Source of the DNA: Actinobacteria bacterium 13_2_20CM_68_14
GTDB lineage: Bacteria > Actinomycetota > Thermoleophilia > Gaiellales > Gaiellaceae
Reading direction: 5' to 3'
DNA length: 10,185 nucleotides
Assembly: GCA_001914705.1 (NCBI GenBank)
Contig: MNDB01000067.1
Coordinates: forward strand, 1-10,185
Shown piece by piece: positions 1 through 6,100 of this stretch; position 1 is the first letter of the stretch; each line of letters opens with the position of its first letter. The position numbers were made by a program, and so were the translations under genes. Under the pieces are notes generated by a model. That model saw only the letters and a program-made list of their open reading frames with translations. It had not been told where the DNA came from and did not search any database.

Positions 1-127
1 GCTCGTCGACCCGCGCGACCCACTCGTCCGTCCCGACCCGAGACCGGTCGGCGGGGTCGTCAGGCTCCGGGATCGCCGCAGGCAGGTCGCCTTCGTCGAG
101 GGGTGGTCCGCCGCCGAGAGAGCTCAT
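1..127 (-). CDS. Probable branched-chain amino acid ABC transporter permease (livM-like), N-terminal fragment
   Basis: A minus-strand reading frame opens with ATG at 127-125 and runs off the left edge, leaving 42 codons (start MSSLGGGPPLDEGDLPAA). The ATG overlaps the TGA of the upstream livH in an ATGA junction, so the two are translationally coupled. The visible part is acidic and proline-rich with no membrane segment, so the fold cannot be recognised directly. The livM assignment rests on position: in Liv/HAAT importers livM normally follows livH. If correct, it would be the second inner-membrane subunit, preceded by a cytoplasmic N-terminal extension. An ATPase gene or an unrelated gene cannot be excluded. 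Confidence 0.6.
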   Translation of the reverse strand, partial: MSSLGGGPPLDEGDLPAAIPEPDDPADRSRVGTDEWVARVDE

Positions 128-1053
128 ACCTTCTGGATCACGGGCGATCCGAGCAGGCCCGAGGGTCGGATGAGGAACATGCCGATCAAGAGCGCGAAGA
201 CGTAGAGGTTTGCGTAGACCGACCCGCCCGGAAGGTAGCCCGTGGCGAAGGCCTCGGTGAGGCCGATCAGGAAACCGCCCAGCACTGCGCCGGGAATGCT
301 CCCGATCCCGCCGACAACGGCCGCGGTGAAGCCCTTCAACCCGGCGGTGAAGCCCATCAGCGAGAAGATCTGGCCGAAGACGAGCCCGAACATGACTCCA
401 CCTGCGGCCGCGAGCGCCGACCCGAGAAAGAACGTGAAAGAGATCACCCGGTCGATGCTGATCCCCATCATCTCGGCCGCGTCGCGGTCGAACGACGTCG
501 CCCGCATCGCCTTCCCGGTGCGCGTGCGGGAGACGACCAGCGCCAGCGCGATCGTCAGCCCGATCGACACGGCGATCGTGAGGATCTGGATGTTGGAGAT
601 GAAGAAGTTGTTGCCGATGTGGTAGCTCTTGACCCCGACGAGGTCGAACGTGTCGTAGCTACGAAACTGCGGCCCCCAGAGCAGGAGCGCGCTGTTCTGC
701 AGGAAGATCGAGACGCCGAGCGCGCTGATCAACGGCGCGATCCGGGGCGCGTTGCGAAGCGGTCGATAAGCGAAGCGTTCAATCCCGACGCCGAGCAGGC
801 CGCAAGCGAGCATCGCGACCGCGAACATGATCGCGACCACCAGCCAGCCGGTCACCGCGGGCGACAGCGCGCCGCCAAGCCATTGGAGGACGAAGAAGCC
901 GACGAACGCCCCGACCATGTAGACGTCGCCGTGGGCGAAGTTCAAGAGCTTCAGGATCCCGTACACCATCGTGTAGCCGAGCGCGATCAGCGCGTAGATG
1001 CTCCCCAGCGTGAGTCCGCTGACCAGCTCGCCGAAGAAGAGGCTCCAATTCAC
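124..1053 (-). CDS. livH: Branched-chain amino acid-type ABC transporter permease LivH
   Basis: This is an inner-membrane permease subunit of a HAAT-family ABC importer, about 309 residues from the GTG at 1053. The N-terminal signature is strongly LivH: NWSLFFGELVSGLTLGSIYA, then LIALGYTMVYGILKLLNFAHGD, the classic LivH opening. Several hydrophobic helices follow, and a glycine-rich GFTAAVVGGIGSIPGAVLGG segment typical of the family lies near the C-terminus. Length fits LivH (about 290-310). A TTG at 1074 would add seven residues, but it lies directly against a hairpin; GTG 1053 gives the usual MNWSLF-like beginning. Neither has a good Shine-Dalgarno sequence. It lies downstream of the binding-protein gene and overlaps the next permease gene by 4 bp. 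Family identity is firm; the substrate is not known and need not be leucine, isoleucine or valine. Confidence 0.93.
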   Translation of the reverse strand: MNWSLFFGELVSGLTLGSIYALIALGYTMVYGILKLLNFAHGDVYMVGAFVGFFVLQWLGGALSPAVTGWLVVAIMFAVAMLACGLLGVGIERFAYRPLRNAPRIAPLISALGVSIFLQNSALLLWGPQFRSYDTFDLVGVKSYHIGNNFFISNIQILTIAVSIGLTIALALVVSRTRTGKAMRATSFDRDAAEMMGISIDRVISFTFFLGSALAAAGGVMFGLVFGQIFSLMGFTAGLKGFTAAVVGGIGSIPGAVLGGFLIGLTEAFATGYLPGGSVYANLYVFALLIGMFLIRPSGLLGSPVIQKV

Positions 1054-1077
1054 GGGTGGGAAAAGATCGCACAAAAC

Positions 1078-1106
1078 GCAGTGCGGCCCACCGGGGGCCG
1101 CACTGC
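1078..1106 (-). terminator. livK-livH intercistronic hairpin (partial terminator/attenuator or RNA-stability stem)
   Basis: A perfect 12-bp inverted repeat: GCAGTGCGGCCC at 1078-1089 pairs with GGGCCGCACTGC at 1095-1106, with a 5-nt loop. Transcribed on the minus strand it is followed by GTTTTGTGCGATCTTTT, an interrupted U-rich tract. It lies 22 nt beyond the livK stop and just before livH. This fits a leaky intrinsic terminator or a 3'-protecting stem giving more binding protein than permease, a known arrangement in ABC operons. The structure is seen directly; its function is inferred. Confidence 0.7.
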
Positions 1107-1128
1107 ATTCAGTTCGAAACCGACTGGA

Positions 1129-2307
1129 CTACGCGACTCGGACGAAGACTCCCTTGACCGAGTGGTAGATCCCGAACGGCTTCTTGACCATGTCGCCGTT
1201 CTTGTTGAAGGCGACGGGAAGACCGAGCAGCGACGCTGCGACGCTGATGTTCGTCTTCTTGATCTGCGCACGAACCTCCGCGCGGGAGGCCGTGCCGTTC
1301 TTGCAGGCCCGATCGATCGCGCCCGTGACGACCTGCGCCGCCACGTAGCTCGGTGCACCGAAGAGCTCCGTGCCCTTGTGGATGGCCTTGAAGGCCGCGA
1401 CCCGCTTGTCCGACGGATTGACGGGGAAGAACGAGTCGTACACGTTGTTCCCGAGTCCAGCGAACAACGGATCGAAGAGGCCGTCGGAGCCCATCAGCTT
1501 GGTGCCGGCCCTGCCCTGGCTCTTCATCTGCTGGCCGAAAGCCTGACCCTTCGGCGGCAGCTGCCACGGGAGGTAGACGAGCTGGGTGTTCCGCGGGATC
1601 TTGTTGATCAACGACGTGAAGTCCGACTGCTGCTGACTGACGCCGTCACGACCGACGGTTACGCCCTTGGCCTTGAGCTGTGCCTGCACCTCGTCGGCGA
1701 GGCCGGTGCTGTAGGCCTCCTGGTCGTCGATGATGTAGACCCGCTTCACCTTGAGCGTGGCGGTGATGTAGCCAGAGACGCTCTTGCTCTGCGACGAGTC
1801 CGGCGGGACGGTGCGGAAGAAGAAGCCCTTCCGGGTGCCGTCCAGCGTGATCTGCGTGTTCGTCGCCGAGCCCGAGACCCAGCCGAGGCCTGCGCCCTTG
1901 AGGGCACCGGTCGTTGCCTTGACCTCGTTCGAGCCGGCCGGGCCTACGACGCCGAGGACGGCGCTGTTCGAGCCGAGCGCCTGTGCGCCCTTGACCGCTT
2001 CGGCCGTTCCGTTCGCGGAGCCAAGCTGCGTGTCCTCGTTGACGAACTTGATCTTCGACTTGTGCGTCTTGTTGTAGTTGGTCTTGTAGAAGTTCGCCCA
2101 GTGAACCTGGTTGATCCCGATCGACGCTGCCGGCCCGGTAAACGGCGCCATCAGCCCGATCGAGCGTGTCTTGCCGCACTTCACAAGCGCGGTGTCCGCG
2201 TTCGAGGCGGAAGCGACCTTGCTCGCGCCGCCGGTTGACCCCCAGGCGGCCGTCGCGAGCACAGCCACTACCGCCGCGAGGCACGCGGCGACTACCACTT
2301 TCTTCAT
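1129..2307 (-). CDS. ABC transporter substrate-binding protein, branched-chain amino acid type (LivK-like, Peripla_BP_6 family)
   Basis: A 392-residue secreted binding protein that would capture the substrate outside the membrane and deliver it to the LivH/LivM permease. Residues 1-23 form a signal peptide: lysines at 2-3, a hydrophobic core, then ATAAWGS near the cleavage point. No convincing lipobox exists; Cys9 is too close to the N-terminus, so this looks like type I export, or an anchor not recognised here. The mature part begins with the family signature IGLMAPFTGPAASIGINQ, and later has GVVGPAGSNEV and VYIIDDQEAYSTGLADEVQ, typical of type I periplasmic-binding folds. Length fits the family (about 370-410). 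Start ATG 2307 has a strong ribosome site. The gene is 49 bp downstream of the bicupin gene, presumably in the same operon. Ligand cannot be read from sequence. Confidence 0.93.
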   Translation of the reverse strand: MKKVVVAACLAAVVAVLATAAWGSTGGASKVASASNADTALVKCGKTRSIGLMAPFTGPAASIGINQVHWANFYKTNYNKTHKSKIKFVNEDTQLGSANGTAEAVKGAQALGSNSAVLGVVGPAGSNEVKATTGALKGAGLGWVSGSATNTQITLDGTRKGFFFRTVPPDSSQSKSVSGYITATLKVKRVYIIDDQEAYSTGLADEVQAQLKAKGVTVGRDGVSQQQSDFTSLINKIPRNTQLVYLPWQLPPKGQAFGQQMKSQGRAGTKLMGSDGLFDPLFAGLGNNVYDSFFPVNPSDKRVAAFKAIHKGTELFGAPSYVAAQVVTGAIDRACKNGTASRAEVRAQIKKTNISVAASLLGLPVAFNKNGDMVKKPFGIYHSVKGVFVRVA

Positions 2308-2311
2308 GTTG

Positions 2312-2319
2312 CCCTCCTC
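2312..2319 (-). promoter_or_regulatory. Strong ribosome binding site of livK-like gene
   Basis: On the minus strand GAGGAGGG lies four bases before the ATG at 2307. It is the strongest Shine-Dalgarno match in the window and contrasts with the near absence of such sites at neighbouring starts. This agrees with high expression of the binding protein. Confidence 0.8.
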
Positions 2320-2356
2320 AGAGTTAATCGGTACTTGAATGAGACGCCGATCGCCG

Positions 2357-3076
2357 TCATTCGTTTGCCTCGTATGCGCGCGAGGCCGGATCGCCCGCTG
2401 GATGGAAGACGGCCACGATCCGCATCGGCGCGTCGCCGCTGTTCTCGAGCGAATGCACGAACAACGGCGGTAGATGGATACAACTGCCCGCCGACACCGG
2501 CTTGTCCGCCCCGTCTCCGTGCAGAACGCCCTCGCCTTCGAGGACGTAGATCACCTCGTCGTAGACGTGGCTGTGATCGGGTGCTCGGCCCGGCGCGATG
2601 ACGCCGTAGAACTGCGTCATGTCGCGGCAGCCGACCTCTTGCGTCACGAGGTAGCGAAACTCGCGATCCCCGCTCGCCGTCAGCAGAGGCTGGTCGGCGA
2701 GCCGAACCGTGCGCCGACCGGCAACCCGCGTCGCTCCGTTCGTCTGCGGCGCGATCGCCGAGACGGTCAGCAGCTCCTCCGGTCCGGGGTTCTCGATCTC
2801 GTACGACTCGCCGGGCGCTAGATAGACGCCGGTGCCGGGCTCGAGCTCGTGCTCTTCGCCTTCGACGAACATCGTCCCGCGGCCGGAGGCGGCGTAGACG
2901 ATCTCCTGGACGCCGTCGAGTCTCCGGGGTAGCGAGCGGCCGGGTTCGTAATGCGTCAGATGCAGCTCGAGGAACCGGGATCCCGCGGACGTATCGATCG
3001 CGGTCGCCCGTGAGGCCGTGTCGCCTTCGACACGGCGGCTCTCCAGCTCGTTTTCGTGCACGACGTGGCCGGCCAC
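2357..3076 (-). CDS. Bicupin domain protein (metal-binding site in C-terminal cupin)
   Basis: About 239 residues from the GTG at 3076. There are two cupin beta-barrels. The first (about residues 35-115) has QEIVYAASGRGTMFVEGEEH and GTGVYLAPGESYEIENPG but lacks metal histidines. The second (about 140-230) carries a complete set: H168, H170 and E174 in APDHSHVYDEVIYVLEGEG, and H208 in HLPPLFVHSLENSG. Bicupins with only the second site occupied include (S)-ureidoglycine aminohydrolase and many uncharacterised proteins, so the reaction is not assignable; an enzyme acting on the transported compound is possible. The open frame continues upstream, but that part is antisense to the aldo/keto reductase. 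GTG 3061 is an alternative start. No Shine-Dalgarno is visible, and a candidate -10 (GACAAT, 3088-3083) would place transcription start near the GTG, suggesting a leaderless mRNA. It leads the transport operon. Confidence 0.85.
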   Translation of the reverse strand: MAGHVVHENELESRRVEGDTASRATAIDTSAGSRFLELHLTHYEPGRSLPRRLDGVQEIVYAASGRGTMFVEGEEHELEPGTGVYLAPGESYEIENPGPEELLTVSAIAPQTNGATRVAGRRTVRLADQPLLTASGDREFRYLVTQEVGCRDMTQFYGVIAPGRAPDHSHVYDEVIYVLEGEGVLHGDGADKPVSAGSCIHLPPLFVHSLENSGDAPMRIVAVFHPAGDPASRAYEANE

Positions 3077-3127
3077 GCTGCGATTGTCACACGAATTCGC
3101 TTCGAATTCGATGAGTACGCTCTGCCG
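3077..3127. promoter_or_regulatory. Divergent promoter/operator region with twin CGAATTCG palindromes
   Basis: This 51-bp gap separates the bicupin gene (minus) from the aldo/keto reductase gene (plus). Two identical 8-bp palindromes CGAATTCG occupy 3092-3099 and 3103-3110, centres 11 bp apart (one helical turn). On the plus strand TTGTCA at 3084-3089 is a good -35 candidate, with TTCGAT at 3107-3112 after 17 bp as a weak -10; TACGCT at 3116-3121 is another -10 candidate, 6 bp before the GTG. On the minus strand GACAAT (3088-3083) is a -10 candidate. The palindromes therefore sit between the promoter elements of both directions, where a repressor could block both operons. The repeats are seen; the promoter and operator roles are inferred. 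No regulator gene lies in the window. Confidence 0.55.
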
Positions 3128-4093
3128 GTGGAGTACCGGCGGCTCGGCGGCACCGATTTGGACCTCTCGAGCATTGTCCTCGGCTGCGGCAACTTCGGCG
3201 GGATCGGTTCGGCTCCTGAGCTTTTCGGCCAAGGCGAGAACGAGGCCGAGGCCTTCGCGATCATGGACCGAGCCGTTGCGGCAGGGATCAACGTCTTCGA
3301 CACCGCCGCGTCCTACGGGGGCGGGCGAAGCGAGAGCTCGATCGGGAGCTGGCGTCGCCGGCATGACGCGCCGGTCCTGCTCAGCACGAAGGTCTACTGG
3401 TCGGTCACAGGTGACCCCGCCGATCGCGGTCTCTCCCGAGAACGGATCCTCCGTGAGCTCGAGGGCAGCCTTGCGCGGCTGCAGGCAGACCGCGTCGACA
3501 TGTACCTGACGCACGAGCCCGATCCGGAGACGCCGATCGAGGAGACGCTGCGCGCGCTTGACGAGCTGGTCGCGGCGGGAAAGGTCGGCGCGATCGGCGT
3601 CAGCAACGTCGGCGGTGCGCAGCTGGACGAAGCGCTCGACGCGAGTGACCGTCACGGGCTCCCACGCTTCGGGTGGGTGCAGAACGAATACAGCCTGCTC
3701 CGGCGCGAGTCGGAGCGTGACGTGCTGCCGCTTTGCGCGCGGGAGGGCCTCGGCTTCACGCCGTTCAGCCCTCTGTGCGGCGGCTGGCTGACCGGGAAGT
3801 ACTCGCGGTCTCAGGCCTTCCCGGACGACTCGCGGATGGCCTTGCGCGGCGAGCCATACTCCGACCTCGTGAACGAGAGGACGTTCCAGGGGCTCGAACG
3901 GTTCCAGGCTGCTGCCGTGGAGCGCGGAGTCGAGCCGGCCGAGCTGGCGATCGCGTGGGTCCTGAGCCACCCGCAGGTGGCGTCGGTGATCGTCGGGCCG
4001 CGGCGACCCGATCAGCTCGACGCGGCGCTGAGGGCTGCGGAGATCCGGCTTTCCGAGCAGGAGCGCGACGAGCTCGCGGGGCTCTTCACGTGA
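3128..4093 (+). CDS. Aldo/keto reductase
   Basis: About 321 residues from GTG 3128. This is an NADP(H)-dependent TIM-barrel oxidoreductase interconverting aldehydes or ketones and alcohols. It opens with the family pattern VEYRRLGGTDLDLSSIVLGC. The tetrad is complete in this numbering: D58 (NVFDTAASYGGGRSE), Y63, K88 (LLSTKVYWS) and H129 (MYLTHEPD). GKVGAIGVSN and the C-terminal AWVLSHPQVASVIVGPRRPD cofactor region are also typical. Length fits the family (310-330). A longer frame from ATG 3056 would run into the divergent bicupin gene and its control region, so the GTG is preferred. It is the first gene of the plus-strand operon, 82 bp before the cyclodeaminase-family gene. The substrate is unknown; context suggests an intermediate of the pathway. 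Confidence 0.92.
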   Translation: MEYRRLGGTDLDLSSIVLGCGNFGGIGSAPELFGQGENEAEAFAIMDRAVAAGINVFDTAASYGGGRSESSIGSWRRRHDAPVLLSTKVYWSVTGDPADRGLSRERILRELEGSLARLQADRVDMYLTHEPDPETPIEETLRALDELVAAGKVGAIGVSNVGGAQLDEALDASDRHGLPRFGWVQNEYSLLRRESERDVLPLCAREGLGFTPFSPLCGGWLTGKYSRSQAFPDDSRMALRGEPYSDLVNERTFQGLERFQAAAVERGVEPAELAIAWVLSHPQVASVIVGPRRPDQLDAALRAAEIRLSEQERDELAGLFT

Positions 4094-4175
4094 GCACGCT
4101 ACGCGTCCAGTTTGGCTGGAGAACTGGGGTCGGTATTCGTCTCCCAGTCCAACGAACCGCTCACGAGGTTGCCCG
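4094..4175 (+). other. 82-bp leader between AKR and OCD genes with overlapping inverted repeats
   Basis: This is the only real gap inside the plus-strand operon. CCAGTT at 4107-4112 can pair with AACTGG at 4122-4127, and ACTGGG at 4123-4128 can instead pair with CCCAGT at 4143-4148, so the two stems exclude each other. GAGG at 4165-4168 is the ribosome site for the next gene, 7 bp before its ATG. Stems of 6 bp are weak, so an attenuator or stability role is speculative. Confidence 0.3.
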
Positions 4176-5159
4176 ATGAGCGAAGTCCTCGTCCTCGCAC
4201 ACGAGGACGTGAAGCGGCTGCTGCCGATGGACGAGTGCATCGAGCTGATGGCGGAAGCGCTTGGCGACCTCGCCCGCGGGCGGAGCTGGCAGCCGCTCCG
4301 CTTCGTCGTCCGTCCGCCAGAGGAGCAGAGCCTGATGGGCCTGATGCCGGCGCACCGCTCCTCGCCGGAGCCGGCCTACGGCCTCAAGACGGTCTGCATC
4401 TTCCCGGGCAATCCGGCGCGCGGGCTGGACGCACATCAGGGCGGCGTGATGCTCTTCGACGGCGAGACCGGCGAGCTGCGCGCCCTGATCGACGCGTCGG
4501 CGGTGACGTCGATTCGCACCGCTGGGGTGTCCGCGGTAGCCACGCGCGCGCTCGCACGGCCTGACTCGAAGGTGCTCGCGATCCTCGGCTCCGGCGTGCA
4601 GGCGCGGGCCCACCTGGAGGCAATGGCTCGAGTGCTCTCGTTCGATCAGGCCCGCGTCTGGAGCCGGACTTCAGAGCACGCGCAGGCCTTCGCGGCGGAG
4701 GCCGAGGCGTCGTTTCCGGTCGAGGCGGTCGACAGCGCCGAGGCAGCCGTTCGCGAGGCCGACGTCGTCGTCACGGTCACCTCCGCCCGGGAGCCGATCG
4801 TCGACCGCGGCTGGCTCGCGCCGGGGACCCACGTCAACGCGGTCGGATCGTCGATTCCGACGGCGCGCGAGCTCGACTCGGCCACGATCGCCGCGGCTGC
4901 GCTCTTTGTCGATCGGAGGGAGTCGACCGTGAACGAGTCCGGCGAGTACCTCCGTGCCGTCGAGGAGGAGGGAATCGGCCCCGATCACATCCGGGCCGAG
5001 CTCGGCGAGGTGCTCGTTGGCTCGGCTGCGGGGCGCGATTCCGACGAGGAGCTGACGGTGTTCGTCTCGCTCGGCCTCGCCGTCGAGGACCTCGCGGCAG
5101 CCGAGTACCTCTACCGGCGGGCGCGCAGCGAAGGCGTCGGCGCGGTGGTTCCGTTTTGA
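4176..5159 (+). CDS. Ornithine cyclodeaminase/mu-crystallin family NAD(P)-dependent enzyme
   Basis: 327 residues, the usual length. The family comprises ornithine/lysine cyclodeaminases, alanine dehydrogenase, ketimine and iminosuccinate reductases, and EutC of hydroxyectoine breakdown. Visible signatures: K71 in PAYGLKTVCIFPGN (substrate lysine), R114-T115 in DASAVTSIRTAGVSAVATRAL, the Rossmann loop ILGSGVQARAHLEAM (G138-S-G140), and THVNAVGSSIPTARELD, in which D234 corresponds to the catalytic aspartate. Substrate and cofactor sites thus appear intact. ATG 4176 is supported by GAGG at 4165-4168. The next gene, a PLP dehydratase, overlaps it by 4 bp. That pairing (as in eutB-eutC or bhcB-bhcD) suggests it reduces or rearranges the imine made by the dehydratase, rather than acting on ornithine. 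This role is inferred. Confidence 0.9.
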   Translation: MSEVLVLAHEDVKRLLPMDECIELMAEALGDLARGRSWQPLRFVVRPPEEQSLMGLMPAHRSSPEPAYGLKTVCIFPGNPARGLDAHQGGVMLFDGETGELRALIDASAVTSIRTAGVSAVATRALARPDSKVLAILGSGVQARAHLEAMARVLSFDQARVWSRTSEHAQAFAAEAEASFPVEAVDSAEAAVREADVVVTVTSAREPIVDRGWLAPGTHVNAVGSSIPTARELDSATIAAAALFVDRRESTVNESGEYLRAVEEEGIGPDHIRAELGEVLVGSAAGRDSDEELTVFVSLGLAVEDLAAAEYLYRRARSEGVGAVVPF

Positions 5160-6100
5160 TCCCGCTGGAGCAGATCCGCGGCGCGCAGGAGCGCTTGAGT
5201 GGCAAGGTCGTCCGGACGCCGCTACTGCGGCTTGCCTCGGACACACCAGCGACGATCTATCTGAAGCCCGAGAACCTGCAGCCGATCGGCTCGTTCAAGC
5301 TGCGCGGAGCGCTGAACGCGATCTCACAACTCCACCCCGCCCAGCTGGAGGCGGGCGTCGTGACCGCGAGCGCCGGGAACATGGGCCAAGGCGTCGCTTG
5401 GGCGGCGCGCGAGCTCGGCATTCCTGCCACGGTCGTCGTGCCCGAAGGCGCGGTCGAGACGAAGCTGGCGGCGATCGAGCGACTCGGCGGGCGCGTGGTC
5501 AAGGTGCCGTACGAACGCTGGTGGCAGGCGATCGAGGAATCGAGCTTCCCCGAGGCAGAAGGCGTCTTCATCCACCCGGTCCAGAACGAGCAGGTGATGG
5601 CGGGGAACGGGACGATCGGGCTCGAGATCCTCGAAGACCTCCCGGAAGCCGACGTGGTGCTCATTCCCTTCGGCGGCGGCGGGCTCAGCGTCGGGATCGC
5701 GAGCGCGGTCAAGGCGCTGCGGCCCGAGGCGCGGGTGTATGCGGTCGAGCCGGAGACGGGCGCGCCACTGACCGCATCGCTTGCCGCCGGCGAGCCCCGA
5801 AAAGTCGACTACGAGCCCTCGTTTGTCGACGGCTCCGGCTCGCCGGCGCTCCTGCCGAAGATGTGGGAGCTCGCTCGGGGCGTGCTCGACGGCGCCGTGG
5901 CCGTTCCGATTGACGAAACCGCCGCGGCGGTCCGCCTGCTCGCCGAGCGCGCGAGGGTCGTTGCGGAGGGCGCCGGCGCGCTCTCGCTCGCGGCCGTTCT
6001 TGCCGGTCACGGCGGGGCCGGCAACGTCGTCTGCGTCATCTCGGGCGGGAACATCGACTCTTCGAAGCTGACGACGATCCTCGCCGGCGGAACGCCGTGA
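5156..6100 (+). CDS. PLP-dependent threonine/serine dehydratase-like enzyme (fold type II)
   Basis: 314 residues from TTG 5156, which overlaps the upstream TGA as TTGA. Members eliminate water from beta-hydroxy amino acids to give an enamine/imine, then a keto acid and ammonia. K48 in IGSFKLRGA is the Schiff-base lysine; FGGGGLSVG (172-180) is the phosphate-binding glycine loop; S296 in ISGGNID sits at the pyridine nitrogen; SAGN (72-75) is the usual asparagine loop. The residue after SAGN is Met76, where threonine and serine dehydratases usually have His (SSGNH), hinting at a different substrate. There is no C-terminal ACT regulatory domain, as in catabolic rather than IlvA-type enzymes. No clear Shine-Dalgarno is seen; translation is probably coupled. 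EutB, beta-hydroxyaspartate dehydratase and serine racemase-like enzymes are alternatives within the family. Confidence 0.88.
   Translation: MIPLEQIRGAQERLSGKVVRTPLLRLASDTPATIYLKPENLQPIGSFKLRGALNAISQLHPAQLEAGVVTASAGNMGQGVAWAARELGIPATVVVPEGAVETKLAAIERLGGRVVKVPYERWWQAIEESSFPEAEGVFIHPVQNEQVMAGNGTIGLEILEDLPEADVVLIPFGGGGLSVGIASAVKALRPEARVYAVEPETGAPLTASLAAGEPRKVDYEPSFVDGSGSPALLPKMWELARGVLDGAVAVPIDETAAAVRLLAERARVVAEGAGALSLAAVLAGHGGAGNVVCVISGGNIDSSKLTTILAGGTP

Noticed and set aside
779..1108. Minus-strand frame with an ATG inside the livK-livH hairpin
   Set aside because: It is an out-of-frame, Arg-rich shadow of livH without a domain.
103..2238. A 711-codon open frame on the plus strand opposite livH and livK
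   Set aside because: Arg/Asp/Glu-rich translation with no domain. It is a high-GC antisense shadow of two firmly recognised genes.
3056..3127. N-terminal extension of the aldo/keto reductase from ATG 3056
   Set aside because: It would overlap the bicupin start and the palindromic control region. Family similarity begins at the GTG 3128 residue.
2357..4240. A single 627-residue protein ending in the bicupin
   Set aside because: Only the last ~239 residues have a fold. The rest is antisense to the aldo/keto reductase and would cross the divergent control region.
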